Below are positions 34,550 to 43,877 of a stretch of 64,000 bases of DNA, one piece after another (positions within the stretch are counted from its first letter, which is position 1; every line of letters starts with the position of its first letter). The stretch lies in assembly GCA_002336915.1 (NCBI GenBank), contig DDET01000063.1:1-64000 (forward strand), in the 5' to 3' direction. A program made the translations under genes and the position numbers. The DNA is from Bacteroidetes bacterium UBA1947 (lineage in GTDB: Bacteria > Bacteroidota > Bacteroidia > Chitinophagales > Chitinophagaceae). The notes under the pieces were generated by a model. The model was not told the origin of the DNA, did no database searches, and saw nothing but the letters and a program-made list of their open reading frames with translations.

Positions 34550-35137
34550 GTGAGGACAAAATTGCAAATACAAGTGTCAGATTACAAAAAATTTCCTGAT
34601 GATGAGTTAGTGTACCGATATGTGAACTTGCATGATAATACGGCAATCAATTACCTGTATGAGCGCTATGGGCACCTTGTATTCGGAGTGTGCCTTAAAT
34701 GCCTGAAAGACGTTGATGCTGCAAAAGACATGACGCAGCAGATATTCATCAAGATGCTCGACGATCTTAACCGCTTCCATATCAATAACTTTAAGCCCTG
34801 GCTGTTCAAAGTTGCCAAAAATACCTGCCTGATGCACCTGCGCAGCAGTCAACCTGCTACAAATAACAAAATTGATATCAGTGATGATATGGAATTTGAG
34901 CAGGAAAAGCATCAGAAGATAGAGCAGGAAGAAAAGCTTAATAACCTTGAGGTGGCCTTAACGCAACTAAGTGAAGAACAAAGGACCTGTATTGAGCTGT
35001 TTTACTTGCAAAAACTCACTTATTCTGAAATCGTACAAAAGACAAGCTATACGCTTTTACAGGTGAAGAGCTTTATACAGAACGGCAAACGAAATTTGAA
35101 AATTAAAATGGAGGCCTTGCAGGGCATGGGACAATGA
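34550..35137 (+). CDS. ECF-type RNA polymerase sigma factor
   Basis: A 195-residue sigma70-family factor with only regions 2 and 4. Region 2 (about 22-97) has NYLYERYGHLVFGVCLKCLK, DVDAAKDMTQQIFIKMLDDL and KPWLFKVAKNTC. Region 4 (about 140-190) has LSEEQRTCIELFYLQKLTYS and a helix-turn-helix ending VKSFIQNGKRNLK. The start is GTG at 34550; the ATG at 34545 is out of frame and closes at once. Its last 4 bp (ATGA) overlap the start of the putative anti-sigma gene, a standard sigma/anti-sigma pairing. Confidence 0.92.
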   Translation: MRTKLQIQVSDYKKFPDDELVYRYVNLHDNTAINYLYERYGHLVFGVCLKCLKDVDAAKDMTQQIFIKMLDDLNRFHINNFKPWLFKVAKNTCLMHLRSSQPATNNKIDISDDMEFEQEKHQKIEQEEKLNNLEVALTQLSEEQRTCIELFYLQKLTYSEIVQKTSYTLLQVKSFIQNGKRNLKIKMEALQGMGQ

Positions 35138-36471
35138 ACAGTGAATTGAAACATATATTTGATAAAAGCGCCTGCCTCTCACGCAGGCAGTTGCGGGATT
35201 ATATAAATGGCCAGATGGCCAACGAGGAATGTCATGCTGTTGAACATCACCTGAATGACTGTCCTTTATGCAGTGCAGCGGTAGATGGCATGCTTGTGAA
35301 CACCGAGAAATCTTTGGCAACCGTAGCCGAATTGAATACAGACTTTCTTAAAGAACATTTTGGCATTAATGATGCTGAAGTTCAGCTAAATTCTATGACG
35401 CCTGAGGCAGCAGCTGCACCGCAACTGCCTAAAATAACCAGGGTTAAAGTTAATATTCAACCCTTTTGGCGCAAGGTGTCGATGGCCGCCGCTATAATAC
35501 TGGCATGCGGGCTGTTCTGGTATATGAAATATGGGCAGGGCGATAAGCAGAACACTATGATCGCTCAAAAACTGGATAACGAAAGCACTGTCCCTGCACC
35601 CGTTATCAAAGATGAACCTTTGGCGCCCGCAAGTGTGCCCGCATCTACCGCGCCCCCGGAAAATGCAACCGCTGGAAACGAGCAAGCTGCTGTGCCAGCC
35701 CAGCCGGAAACAGGCTCAAAACCTGCTGAGGTTAAGACTCCTGCGGCAGCTGCCGCAGCAACTGCCAAACAAAAGCAGGACGAAAAACTAGCGGCTGATA
35801 TGGCGGAAGCAAAAAAGGTCAAGGCAGATACGAAAACGGCAGCTGCCATCGCTGTCGCACCGGTTGACAAGAAGGTGGCGGCTGAAAAAGCTAAGGAAGA
35901 TGCCAGGGATAAACTCGCAACGGCTAAAGCACTTGCTGACAAAAAGGCGAAAACAGCACCTGATCCTAAAAAGACTGATGCTAAAACCATGGCAGCCAAT
36001 GCCAAACCTGTTACAGCAAATAATAAGGCAACTGCAAAAGAAGAGCGCCAGCCGGCAGCACAAACAGTAGCTGCAAGGGAAGAAGCCGTGAACAGGGCTG
36101 CGGGCGCTCCCACGCAAGGATTTGCACAAGCAAGTCCAACCGCAGCTGTGCATACCGAATCTGCATCTCCGGCCGCATCGGCGGATAAAGCGGCCGATGC
36201 ATTGCCTGCAGACAGGCTTGACCGGGGTAAATATTATTTTGATAAACAAAACTATAATGCCGCCTTGAAGGAATACAGGGTGGAGATCAATAACTCCTCC
36301 AAGCCCAAACGCCACCAGGCATCGTATATGGCTGCTCAGTGTTACCTGAAAGTGGGCAATACTAAAGAAGCTGAACGCTTACTAAAAATAGTGATAGACG
36401 AAGGCGGAGCGGAAAAAAGGCGTGCGAAGAAACTGCTCGAGTCGATCAACAAAGCGCAACCGGAGAAATAA
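35134..36471 (+). CDS. Putative anti-sigma factor fused to a TolA-like linker and C-terminal TPR region
   Basis: A 445-residue protein with an unusual layout. Residues 1-50 hold a zf-HC2-like zinc motif (His39-X3-Cys43-X2-Cys46, with Cys33/His34 and Cys14 as further candidates), as in ZAS-type anti-sigma factors. A single membrane helix lies at about 116-131 (MAAAIILACGLFWYM). Residues about 150-350 are very rich in Ala, Lys, Thr and Pro (helical, TolA-like). Residues about 358-442 read like tetratricopeptide helices (GKYYFDKQNYNAALKEYRVE, then ASYMAAQCYLKVGNTKEAER). Translation is coupled to the sigma factor gene (ATGA). Probable role: membrane anti-sigma factor that senses something in the periplasm through the TPR part (inference). 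Confidence 0.75.
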   Translation: MNSELKHIFDKSACLSRRQLRDYINGQMANEECHAVEHHLNDCPLCSAAVDGMLVNTEKSLATVAELNTDFLKEHFGINDAEVQLNSMTPEAAAAPQLPKITRVKVNIQPFWRKVSMAAAIILACGLFWYMKYGQGDKQNTMIAQKLDNESTVPAPVIKDEPLAPASVPASTAPPENATAGNEQAAVPAQPETGSKPAEVKTPAAAAAATAKQKQDEKLAADMAEAKKVKADTKTAAAIAVAPVDKKVAAEKAKEDARDKLATAKALADKKAKTAPDPKKTDAKTMAANAKPVTANNKATAKEERQPAAQTVAAREEAVNRAAGAPTQGFAQASPTAAVHTESASPAASADKAADALPADRLDRGKYYFDKQNYNAALKEYRVEINNSSKPKRHQASYMAAQCYLKVGNTKEAERLLKIVIDEGGAEKRRAKKLLESINKAQPEK

Positions 36472-36516
36472 GTATATTTCCCCGATCTTAGTTTTATCAA
36501 AACCTTACCCTCCTTT

Positions 36517-37155
36517 ATGACAAAACGTTTTTGGCGCAATACACTGATAATAAGCATCCTGCTTCTTATTATCTCCATATGGGCTGTTGATTATTGGGTG
36601 AGGGTATCTACAAAACAGCAACAGTTTGCCGACGTATCGGCTATACCTAAAAACAAGGTTGGTTTATTGCTGGGCACATCAAAATACCTGAATAGTGGTG
36701 GCATCAATCCATATTATCAATACCGTATAGATGCAGCGGTATCCTTATTCCTTGCAGGTAAGATTGAGTTTATCCTGGTGAGTGGCGATAACAGCGCTGT
36801 AAATTACAATGAGCCGGAAAAAATGAAACGCGACCTGGTGGCCCGCGGCATACCTGAAGGACACATTTTTTTGGATCACGCAGGTTTCAGAACGCTGGAT
36901 AGTGTACTGCGTTGTAAGGAAGTGTTCGGCGAAGACAATTTTACGATCATCTCTCAGCCTTTTCATAATGAGCGCGCGCTTTTCATTGCCAACAGGAAGG
37001 GGATATCAGCCATTGCATACAATGCGAAAGATGTGCGGGGGCAAAACGGTTTTAAAGTAATGGTAAGAGAGAAGCTGGCCCGGGTAAAAATGGTCGTTGA
37101 TCTCTTGCTCAATACACAACCTAAATACTTCGGCCCAAGGATTATTATAGCTTGA
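36517..37155 (+). CDS. SanA/YdcF-like membrane protein (DUF218)
   Basis: A 212-residue protein with an N-terminal membrane anchor at about 8-27 and a DUF218 domain. The domain shows VGLLLGTSKYLNSGG, then the long helix with YRIDAAVSLFLAGKIEFILV and SGDNSAVNYNEPEKMK, and TIISQPFHNERALFIANRKG. This is the SanA branch, linked in enterobacteria to envelope barrier function (vancomycin exclusion at high temperature); the chemistry is unknown. 45 bp after the anti-sigma gene, possibly the same transcript. Followed by a bidirectional terminator. Confidence 0.88.
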   Translation: MTKRFWRNTLIISILLLIISIWAVDYWVRVSTKQQQFADVSAIPKNKVGLLLGTSKYLNSGGINPYYQYRIDAAVSLFLAGKIEFILVSGDNSAVNYNEPEKMKRDLVARGIPEGHIFLDHAGFRTLDSVLRCKEVFGEDNFTIISQPFHNERALFIANRKGISAIAYNAKDVRGQNGFKVMVREKLARVKMVVDLLLNTQPKYFGPRIIIA

Positions 37156-37170
37156 GAAGAGGGTAAAATA

Positions 37171-37199
37171 AAAAGCCCCCGAATATTCGGGGGCTTTTT
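37171..37199. terminator. Bidirectional terminator between sanA-like gene and T9SS gene
   Basis: A perfect palindrome GCCCCCGAATATTCGGGGGC is flanked by A4 on the left and T5 on the right. It serves the plus-strand gene ending at 37155 and the minus-strand gene ending at 37220. Confidence 0.9.
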
Positions 37200-37219
37200 A
37201 TTTTTTATGAAGATCGTTC

Positions 37220-38524
37220 TTATGGTTTTACGAACCTGTTGATCAGTGTTTCTTTATTGTTGCTGATCCTTACAATATATATACCTGAAGGCATGCTGCT
37301 GAAATCCTGGTCGGCAAGGTTGGTTCCTTCTGAAGCCTGTTGTTTCATTTCAGATACTTTCTGACCGTTCGCATTCAGTACAACAATATCCGCAATTCCT
37401 GTTTCGCTTGTAGTAAATTGTATCCTTAATGTGTTTCCTGACAGGTAAGGTTTTACATCGTTAGAAACACCTGTGCTTGTGAGCATGGCATCAACTACGG
37501 GCGAGAAACCGTATTTGCCGTTTGCATCTACTTGCCTGAGCCTGTACATAACCTTGTTATATCCTGCGCTTGCAGCAGTTACATCCTGGAAACTGTAGTT
37601 TTGCTTTGTAGTGCTGTTGCCTACTGCTTTTACTTTGCCCACTTGTTTAAAAGTTTTGCCATCTATCGAGCGTTCAACAAGGAAGTAGGCGTTGTTGTTC
37701 TCTGATTCGGTTTGCCAGTAAACATTCACATTGTTATTCTTATCCGCCTTTGCATTGATGCTGGATAAAGATATTGGCTGTGGCCATGCGTTATAGTCAA
37801 TGTTGTCTACGTTTATGTTCCATGAATTAGCTCCGATAAGATTGCCAACAACATGGTGCCTGAATGCTATCCTTCCGATCTTGGGGGTAGGTGCAGCTGT
37901 AGCGCCAAGTATGCCGCTTTTATATTTCCAGCCAATGGTAAACGAATCGGGTGCATGATAGAGGCCCACCCAGGGTTTATAGACTGCGGTATCAGTGGTG
38001 GTGTCGCCATAGCTATAATAAACCTGCAGTGAATCGAGGAAGTTGTTATTTATCAACCCCGGATCGGTACTTACCCAAAATTGAAGGAATGAAGTGGAGC
38101 TGATGCTGTCAACCGGCAGGAAGATCCAATTGTCGATAACCGCAAAAGAATCGTATTGCCACAGACCGTTGGGGCCAAGGCCCATTGCCGAATCTGCCCT
38201 TGAGTAGATAAATCCGTCAGTAGCATCAAACGGGACGATATTCCCATAGCCATGTAAGCTGCCTGTTGCCGGTGAATCGGGCCCTAAAGCCCATCCGCCT
38301 ACCTGGTGCCCGGGTGTACGGTAGTTGTCGATATTTAACAAGGGATAGTGGCTGTGAGATAAATTAGAATCTATCCAGCCTGCCGGCATAATACCAGCGT
38401 TCCAGGCAGCATCGAAATCTTCATGAAATACTATCGGGTATGGCTGCGCTGATACTTTTTCCATGGCTATAAAAAGCAGAGACGCCACTGCAATTGCTCT
38501 ACCTATAAGTAACAATTTTTTCAT
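37220..38524 (-). CDS. T9SS cargo protein with choice-of-anchor J-like domain
   Basis: A 434-residue exported protein. The signal peptide covers about residues 1-26 (ending KVSAQ). Residues about 30-235 have the choice-of-anchor J pattern: FHEDFDAAWNAGIMPAGWID at the start, FAVIDNWIFLPVDSI in the middle and INVDNIDY at the end. A fibronectin-like stretch (about 245-340, VNVYWQTESENNNAYFLVER) is followed by a T9SS C-terminal domain at about 350-434 (NTLRIQFTTSETGIADIVVL ... ETLINRFVKP). No active-site residues are recognisable. Own promoter and terminator. Confidence 0.85.
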   Translation of the reverse strand: MKKLLLIGRAIAVASLLFIAMEKVSAQPYPIVFHEDFDAAWNAGIMPAGWIDSNLSHSHYPLLNIDNYRTPGHQVGGWALGPDSPATGSLHGYGNIVPFDATDGFIYSRADSAMGLGPNGLWQYDSFAVIDNWIFLPVDSISSTSFLQFWVSTDPGLINNNFLDSLQVYYSYGDTTTDTAVYKPWVGLYHAPDSFTIGWKYKSGILGATAAPTPKIGRIAFRHHVVGNLIGANSWNINVDNIDYNAWPQPISLSSINAKADKNNNVNVYWQTESENNNAYFLVERSIDGKTFKQVGKVKAVGNSTTKQNYSFQDVTAASAGYNKVMYRLRQVDANGKYGFSPVVDAMLTSTGVSNDVKPYLSGNTLRIQFTTSETGIADIVVLNANGQKVSEMKQQASEGTNLADQDFSSMPSGIYIVRISNNKETLINRFVKP

Positions 38525-38568
38525 AAAAGGTTATTAATAACTTTAAAGGGTAAATGTTTATACTCAAC

Positions 38569-38576
38569 CAAAGATA
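38569..38576 (-). promoter_or_regulatory. -7 box of the T9SS gene at 37220-38524
   Basis: On the minus strand TATCTTTG fits TAnnTTTG exactly, about 45 bp upstream of the start codon. No clear -33 element. Confidence 0.5.
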
Positions 38577-38743
38577 ATAAAAATCAAACCATAAAAATCC
38601 GCCCTAAATTATCTTTTTTGAAAAAAATAGTGCATTTTATGCTGTTTTGCCAAATGTGTTTAATTTGGCCTTTTAATGTGTTCTTGTAGAAAATATTATT
38701 TTCACTGCCTACCTTGCATTGCTAATTTTCAGATCATTTCTGC

Positions 38744-41700
38744 ATGAGAAAATACATCCTCGCGATCCTTTTGTTACAATTTTTTGCACCGGTTTTTGCT
38801 CAAAAGCTGAATGATAATGCATATCGCAACGCCAATAACCCTCTTTACTGGCAAAACAGGAAGCCGGACAAGGACTACTGGCAGCAGGATGTGGACTATA
38901 CCATACGTGCCAAAATTGACGAAGAGAAAAACGAGATAGAGGGTTCTGAATTGCTGAATTACTGGAACAACTCGCCGGATACGCTGCGCTGGGTTTATTT
39001 TCACCTGTACCAGAATGCCTTTATTAAGAACTCACATTTGCATAGCCTTGAACAGGCAAATAATGTAAAACCAAAGTTGGGGAAATACGAGGCGCAAGGC
39101 CTTGGCATCGTAATAACAAGTGTGAGCGTAGATTATGGTACGGTCAATACAGAACTGGACAACACCATTTTAAAAGTATACCTGCCTAAGCCCTTACTGC
39201 CCGGTGGCCAGGTAATGATCAACATTGATTTCCGGACATTTTATGACAACGGTGCCTCCCGCAGGCGTATGAAGATGTACGATGCATGGGGCTTTAAGCA
39301 CTATAACGGGGTACAGTGGTTCCCGAAGATATGTGTGTACGACAGGAAGTTTGGCTGGGACACATACCAGCACCTGAACAGGGAGTTCTATGGCGACTTC
39401 GGTTCGTACAGTGTAATGCTTGATTTTCCATCCAATTATATTGTAGAGGCCACCGGCGTACTCCAGAACAGGGAAAAGACACTGCCCGACAGCCTGCGAA
39501 AAAAACTGGACGTAAAGAACTTTGCAAATAAAAAATGGGATGAGGCACCCTCTGTCGTGATCCCTTATGTAAAAGGCCAAAGGCGCATCTGGCACTTTAA
39601 GGCCGAAAACGTCCATGATTTCGCCTTCACCGCCGACCCATCGTACAGGATAGGAACTGCATACTGGAACGGTATAGAGTGTGTAGGGCTTGTGCAAGAG
39701 CCACATGCATCGGGATGGCAAAATGCAGCTGAGTATGTATCTAAGATCATTAAAACTTTTTCTGAAGATATAGGCATGTACCAATATCCCAAGATGGTTG
39801 CCGCCGATGCTGCCGATGGTATGGAGTACCCCATGCTGACCCTGGATGGCGGCAGGGAGCCGGGCTATCATCAACTGCTGGTGCATGAAATAGCGCACAA
39901 CTGGTTTTACGGTATGGTGGGCAATAACGAAACCTACCGTGCCTCGCTGGACGAGGGCTTTACCCAATTCCTCACCGCATGGGGCATACGCCGCATAGAC
40001 GGCGACACAGAAGTGTACACACCAATTAAATCATGGTACCGACGTCTTTTCTTCGAGCCGGTGAATATCATGGACAGGCGGGTATTCTATGCTTATACTA
40101 ATGATGCACTCAATCAAAATGAACTGCCTTTAAATACACATTCTGACGATTTTCATGGTGCTCTGGGGCAGGGTGGGGGCTATGGATTGGTGTACTACAA
40201 AACGGCTTCCATGTTGTACGGCTTGCAATACACACTTGGCGATTCATTGTTTCAAAGTACCTTGCAGCATTATTTCCACCAGTGGTGTTTTGCACATCCT
40301 TACTTTGAAGATCTGCGCAGTTCTATGATTCAATACAGCCATGTTGACCTAAACTGGTTCTTTGATGAATGGCTGGAAACAACTAAACCACTCGACTACG
40401 GAATCACGGGTATTAAGCGATTGCAGGGGCAGGACAGTTTTGCAATAAAACTAAAGCGCACAGGTGAGATGCAAATGCCGATAGATATTACCGTAACCGC
40501 CAAAGACAATAAAAAATACTCGTACACGATACCCAATACATGGTTTGCGAAAAATGACGGTACACCTGTATTACCAAAATGGTACGGCTGGGGTAAACTC
40601 CACCCACGCTATGAAGCACATGTCCAGGTGCCATCGGGAATAAAGTCGGTGCAAATTGATACCTCCTACCGCCTTGCCGACAGGGATTGGGAAGATAATT
40701 ACAAAACACGGGGACTGCCCTTTAGGCCCGATGCGATCATGTTGCAATTTGATGGCGGTATGAATCCGCCGGCAGATAGAAGGCACTATCGCGCTTACTG
40801 GCGTCCCGATCTTTGGTGGAATCCTATTGACGGCATAAAAGCAGGCCTGCACCTGGAAGGCAACTATATGCGCAACATGCATAACATAGACGCAACCGTG
40901 TGGTGGAACAGCCATATACTGCAGGATGCAAAATACCAGAGCTATAAAACAGAGGGCTGGTACGACAGGTATGATGCCGTCAATTACTCTGTAAACTATT
41001 CGTCACCGATCAGCCGAAACTATCCTAAGCTGCAATTGCAGTTGAATAGCCGCCTGCTCGACGGTTTGTGGTATCACAGGGGAGGCTTTAACTGGCAACT
41101 CAATGGCGAAAACACCATTAGGCTGTATGCTCAAACCATGTGGCGTAAGGATACTAATGCTTTGCATTACCTCATTTACCCAACAGAATGGAGCAGCAAA
41201 CCGGCCAATGCCAATTCTTCTGTGAATATTGAATGGTCGCACCGTTATGACTATTTCAATGGCAATGGGCATTACGTACTTGCAGCAAGGGCACCATTCT
41301 TAACAGGCAATGGCACTAATGCATTTAATTACGCTTATGCACAGCTGGAAGCTGTTAACTACAACAGGCTGGGGAAACTGGAGCTGCGCACGCGCTTGTT
41401 TGGCCGCTATGGTACAGGCAATAATATACCTTATGAAAGTGCGCTGTTCCTTGCAGGCGCTAATCCGGAGCAGCTAATGGACGATAAGTACACCCGCAGC
41501 AAAGGCTTTATGCCCGATAGCTGGCAGGATATATCCCGTTTCCAGACAAATCATTTTCAGCAGGGTGGTGGCTTGAACCTTCGTGGATATGCGGGCTATT
41601 TTGTAGCCGACGAGCGCGGCGGTAATGTAATGATAGGCTACAAAGGCCGTAGTGGAGTATCTGCCAGCCTGGAGCTGGATGTAGATGATTATTTTCCTTT

Positions 41701-42010
41701 CAGGCCTCGTGCAACAAGGAACTGGCTACATGCCGATGTATACGCTTTTGCTGATGCAGGCGTTATCCAACTGAGCAATATTGCAAGCGTTGCTAACTTT
41801 TACAATATTATGCCTTCAAACAAATGGAGTGATGTTCGTGTAGATGCAGGTGCAGGTGTGGCATTAACGATTAAGAGCTGGGGCGTATTTGAAAAAGCAA
41901 GGCCATTGACCTTGCGGTTTGATGTGCCCGTATTTATCAACAGGCCACCATATGCTAACCCGCAGTACGCAACATTCAGGTACGTGATCGGCATCAACAG
42001 GACCTTTTAA
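38744..42010 (+). CDS. M1-family metallopeptidase with predicted C-terminal outer-membrane barrel
   Basis: A 1088-residue exported protein with a signal peptide at about 1-19 (ending PVFAQ). Residues about 45-530 are an M1 (gluzincin) peptidase: zinc motif His381-Glu382-X2-His385 in HEIAHNW, and Glu404 18 residues after the motif (SLDEGFTQF), as the family requires. The usual GAMEN exopeptidase motif appears as DGMEYPML near 365. The remaining 450 residues have alternating polar and aromatic strands and end in NRTF. Segments IPYESALFLAGANPEQLM and then GGGLNLRGYAGY (Arg947) resemble the conserved end of Omp85/surface-antigen barrels. It should therefore sit in the outer membrane. It converges with purF. 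Confidence 0.82.
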   Translation: MRKYILAILLLQFFAPVFAQKLNDNAYRNANNPLYWQNRKPDKDYWQQDVDYTIRAKIDEEKNEIEGSELLNYWNNSPDTLRWVYFHLYQNAFIKNSHLHSLEQANNVKPKLGKYEAQGLGIVITSVSVDYGTVNTELDNTILKVYLPKPLLPGGQVMINIDFRTFYDNGASRRRMKMYDAWGFKHYNGVQWFPKICVYDRKFGWDTYQHLNREFYGDFGSYSVMLDFPSNYIVEATGVLQNREKTLPDSLRKKLDVKNFANKKWDEAPSVVIPYVKGQRRIWHFKAENVHDFAFTADPSYRIGTAYWNGIECVGLVQEPHASGWQNAAEYVSKIIKTFSEDIGMYQYPKMVAADAADGMEYPMLTLDGGREPGYHQLLVHEIAHNWFYGMVGNNETYRASLDEGFTQFLTAWGIRRIDGDTEVYTPIKSWYRRLFFEPVNIMDRRVFYAYTNDALNQNELPLNTHSDDFHGALGQGGGYGLVYYKTASMLYGLQYTLGDSLFQSTLQHYFHQWCFAHPYFEDLRSSMIQYSHVDLNWFFDEWLETTKPLDYGITGIKRLQGQDSFAIKLKRTGEMQMPIDITVTAKDNKKYSYTIPNTWFAKNDGTPVLPKWYGWGKLHPRYEAHVQVPSGIKSVQIDTSYRLADRDWEDNYKTRGLPFRPDAIMLQFDGGMNPPADRRHYRAYWRPDLWWNPIDGIKAGLHLEGNYMRNMHNIDATVWWNSHILQDAKYQSYKTEGWYDRYDAVNYSVNYSSPISRNYPKLQLQLNSRLLDGLWYHRGGFNWQLNGENTIRLYAQTMWRKDTNALHYLIYPTEWSSKPANANSSVNIEWSHRYDYFNGNGHYVLAARAPFLTGNGTNAFNYAYAQLEAVNYNRLGKLELRTRLFGRYGTGNNIPYESALFLAGANPEQLMDDKYTRSKGFMPDSWQDISRFQTNHFQQGGGLNLRGYAGYFVADERGGNVMIGYKGRSGVSASLELDVDDYFPFRPRATRNWLHADVYAFADAGVIQLSNIASVANFYNIMPSNKWSDVRVDAGAGVALTIKSWGVFEKARPLTLRFDVPVFINRPPYANPQYATFRYVIGINRTF

Positions 42011-42031
42011 AAAGCGATACGATCGCTTTTT
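42009..42031. terminator. Compact bidirectional terminator overlapping two stop codons
   Basis: A perfect 10-bp stem (AAAAAGCGAT / ATCGCTTTTT) with a 3-nt loop. Its left arm begins in the TAA of the M1 peptidase gene (42008-42010) and its right arm ends in the TAA of purF (42030-42032). Confidence 0.8.
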
Positions 42032-43877
42032 AATATCCTCTTCCTTCTTTTTTGTCCATGTAGTTCATAAAGGCACGGTTGGCTACTTTGTTGCCGCCCG
42101 GGGTCGGGTAGTTGCCGGTAAAATACCAGTCCCCTTTATTGTTTGGGCAGGCATTATACAGTCCTTCTATCGATTGGTATATGATGTCCACCTCGGCATT
42201 TACACCTTCAGGGCGCAGCATCTCGGCTATCTTTTTACTCACCTCTTCAGGGGTAAACGGCGCATATATTTCCTTTACAAAATTGCGCTCATGCAGCTTG
42301 CCTTGCTCATCAGCTTCTTTGCAAAGCTTGTAGGTGTCATGCAGTATGTGTTCCTGCTCGGTATCCTTTAGTAAGCCTATTGCTGCCTGGAACGCAATGA
42401 AATCGCCCATACGGCTCATGTCTATACCATAACAGTCAGGGTAGCGTATCTGCGGGGCTGATGAAACGATGATGATACGCTTTGGCCTCAGCCTGTCAAG
42501 CATTTTAATAATGCTTTCGCGCAATGTTGTGCCGCGTACTATCGAGTCGTCAATGACCACGAGTGTGTCTACGTCTTTCTCTACAGTTCCGTAAGTAATA
42601 TCATAAACGTGCTGCACCATTTCATTCCTCGAGCTGTCCTCGGTAATGAATGTGCGCATTTTCACGTCCTTAATCGCTATCTTTTCTATCCTCACGCGCC
42701 TGTTTACGAGTTCCCTCATTTCCTCCTCGGTCATCGTATCGCGTTTTTCGAGGATGCGCTTTATCTTTATTTCCTTCAGGTAGTCTTCAAGGCCTTTGAT
42801 CAAGCCGTAAAAGGCGATCTCCGCGGTATTGGGTATAAATGAAACGATGGTATGTTTCAGGTGATTGTCTACCGCCTTCAGCACTTTCTCTGCAAGGTTA
42901 CGGCCCAGCTGCATGCGCTCGCGGTATATATCCGGGTCGCTGCCGCGGCTAAAGTAGATACGCTCGAAACTGCAGGCTTTATGCTCTTTCTCCGGTAATA
43001 TTCTTGGATTGCTAAAGGAACCGTCGGCCTTAACTATGATAGCATGGCCGGGCTGCAATTCCTTCACATCTTCTTTGCTTACGTTGAAGGCCGTCATGAT
43101 GGCAGGGCGTTCTGAGGCCGCCACAATTATCTCATCGTCCTGATAAAAATAAGCCGGGCGTATACCGTGCGCATCGCGCATCACAAAACTGTCGCCATTG
43201 CCTACCAGGCCGCTGCATACATAGCCGCCGTCAAAATGAGCGGTGGCTTGTTTAAGTACGCCTTCAAGATTCAGTGATTGTGGGTCAGTATCATCCGCCA
43301 TGCACAGGTAATAGTGCACCATTTCTATCATTGCACCAAGGTCGCTTTCGCGTATGGTAGTGGTAGGATGGGCATCCAGTATTTTAAACAGTTCATCCGT
43401 ATTTACCAGGTTGAAATTGCCTGCCATGGTAAGGTTACGGGTGGGATTGATATTTGGTTTAAAGAAAGGGTGGCAAAACTCTACATTGTTCCTGCCTTGG
43501 GTACCATAGCGCAGGTGCCCCAGAAGTATCTCGCCCATAAACCGCAGGTAGCCCTTCAGCAGTCCCGGATAATTTTTTATATCGGGGTAGTTCTTTTCCA
43601 GTTCACCTACTTCCTGCTGTATATTCTGGAATATCTGGCCTATTGCCTGTTGCCCGCTCACACGTAACCTGTGCATGAACTGGTGGCCCGGTTCAATATT
43701 CAGTTTTACGGTAGCTATTCCCGCACCATCCTGCCCACGATTATGCTGCTTTTCCATCAGCAGGTACAATTTATTCAGGCCGTAGAAGGCTGTTCCGTAT
43801 TTGCGGTGGTAGTAAGCCAGTGGTTTCAGCAGGCGGATGTAAGCAAGGCCACATTCGTGGCGAATCGCGTCAGACAT
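42030..43877 (-). CDS. purF: Amidophosphoribosyltransferase (long form)
   Basis: First committed step of purine synthesis: PRPP plus glutamine to phosphoribosylamine. The 615 residues are longer than the 450-510 of E. coli or Bacillus PurF, as in other Bacteroidota. The Ntn glutaminase domain begins after a short propeptide, with the catalytic Cys9 in RHECGLAYIRL; further N-terminal features are RGQDGAGIATV and GHLRYGTQG. The phosphoribosyltransferase domain holds the PRPP loop VVIDDSIVRGTT near 439-450. The C-terminal extension after about 520 has no separate motif. The start overlaps the lysE stop by 8 bp, so the two are cotranslated. Confidence 0.95.
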   Translation of the reverse strand: MSDAIRHECGLAYIRLLKPLAYYHRKYGTAFYGLNKLYLLMEKQHNRGQDGAGIATVKLNIEPGHQFMHRLRVSGQQAIGQIFQNIQQEVGELEKNYPDIKNYPGLLKGYLRFMGEILLGHLRYGTQGRNNVEFCHPFFKPNINPTRNLTMAGNFNLVNTDELFKILDAHPTTTIRESDLGAMIEMVHYYLCMADDTDPQSLNLEGVLKQATAHFDGGYVCSGLVGNGDSFVMRDAHGIRPAYFYQDDEIIVAASERPAIMTAFNVSKEDVKELQPGHAIIVKADGSFSNPRILPEKEHKACSFERIYFSRGSDPDIYRERMQLGRNLAEKVLKAVDNHLKHTIVSFIPNTAEIAFYGLIKGLEDYLKEIKIKRILEKRDTMTEEEMRELVNRRVRIEKIAIKDVKMRTFITEDSSRNEMVQHVYDITYGTVEKDVDTLVVIDDSIVRGTTLRESIIKMLDRLRPKRIIIVSSAPQIRYPDCYGIDMSRMGDFIAFQAAIGLLKDTEQEHILHDTYKLCKEADEQGKLHERNFVKEIYAPFTPEEVSKKIAEMLRPEGVNAEVDIIYQSIEGLYNACPNNKGDWYFTGNYPTPGGNKVANRAFMNYMDKKEGRGY

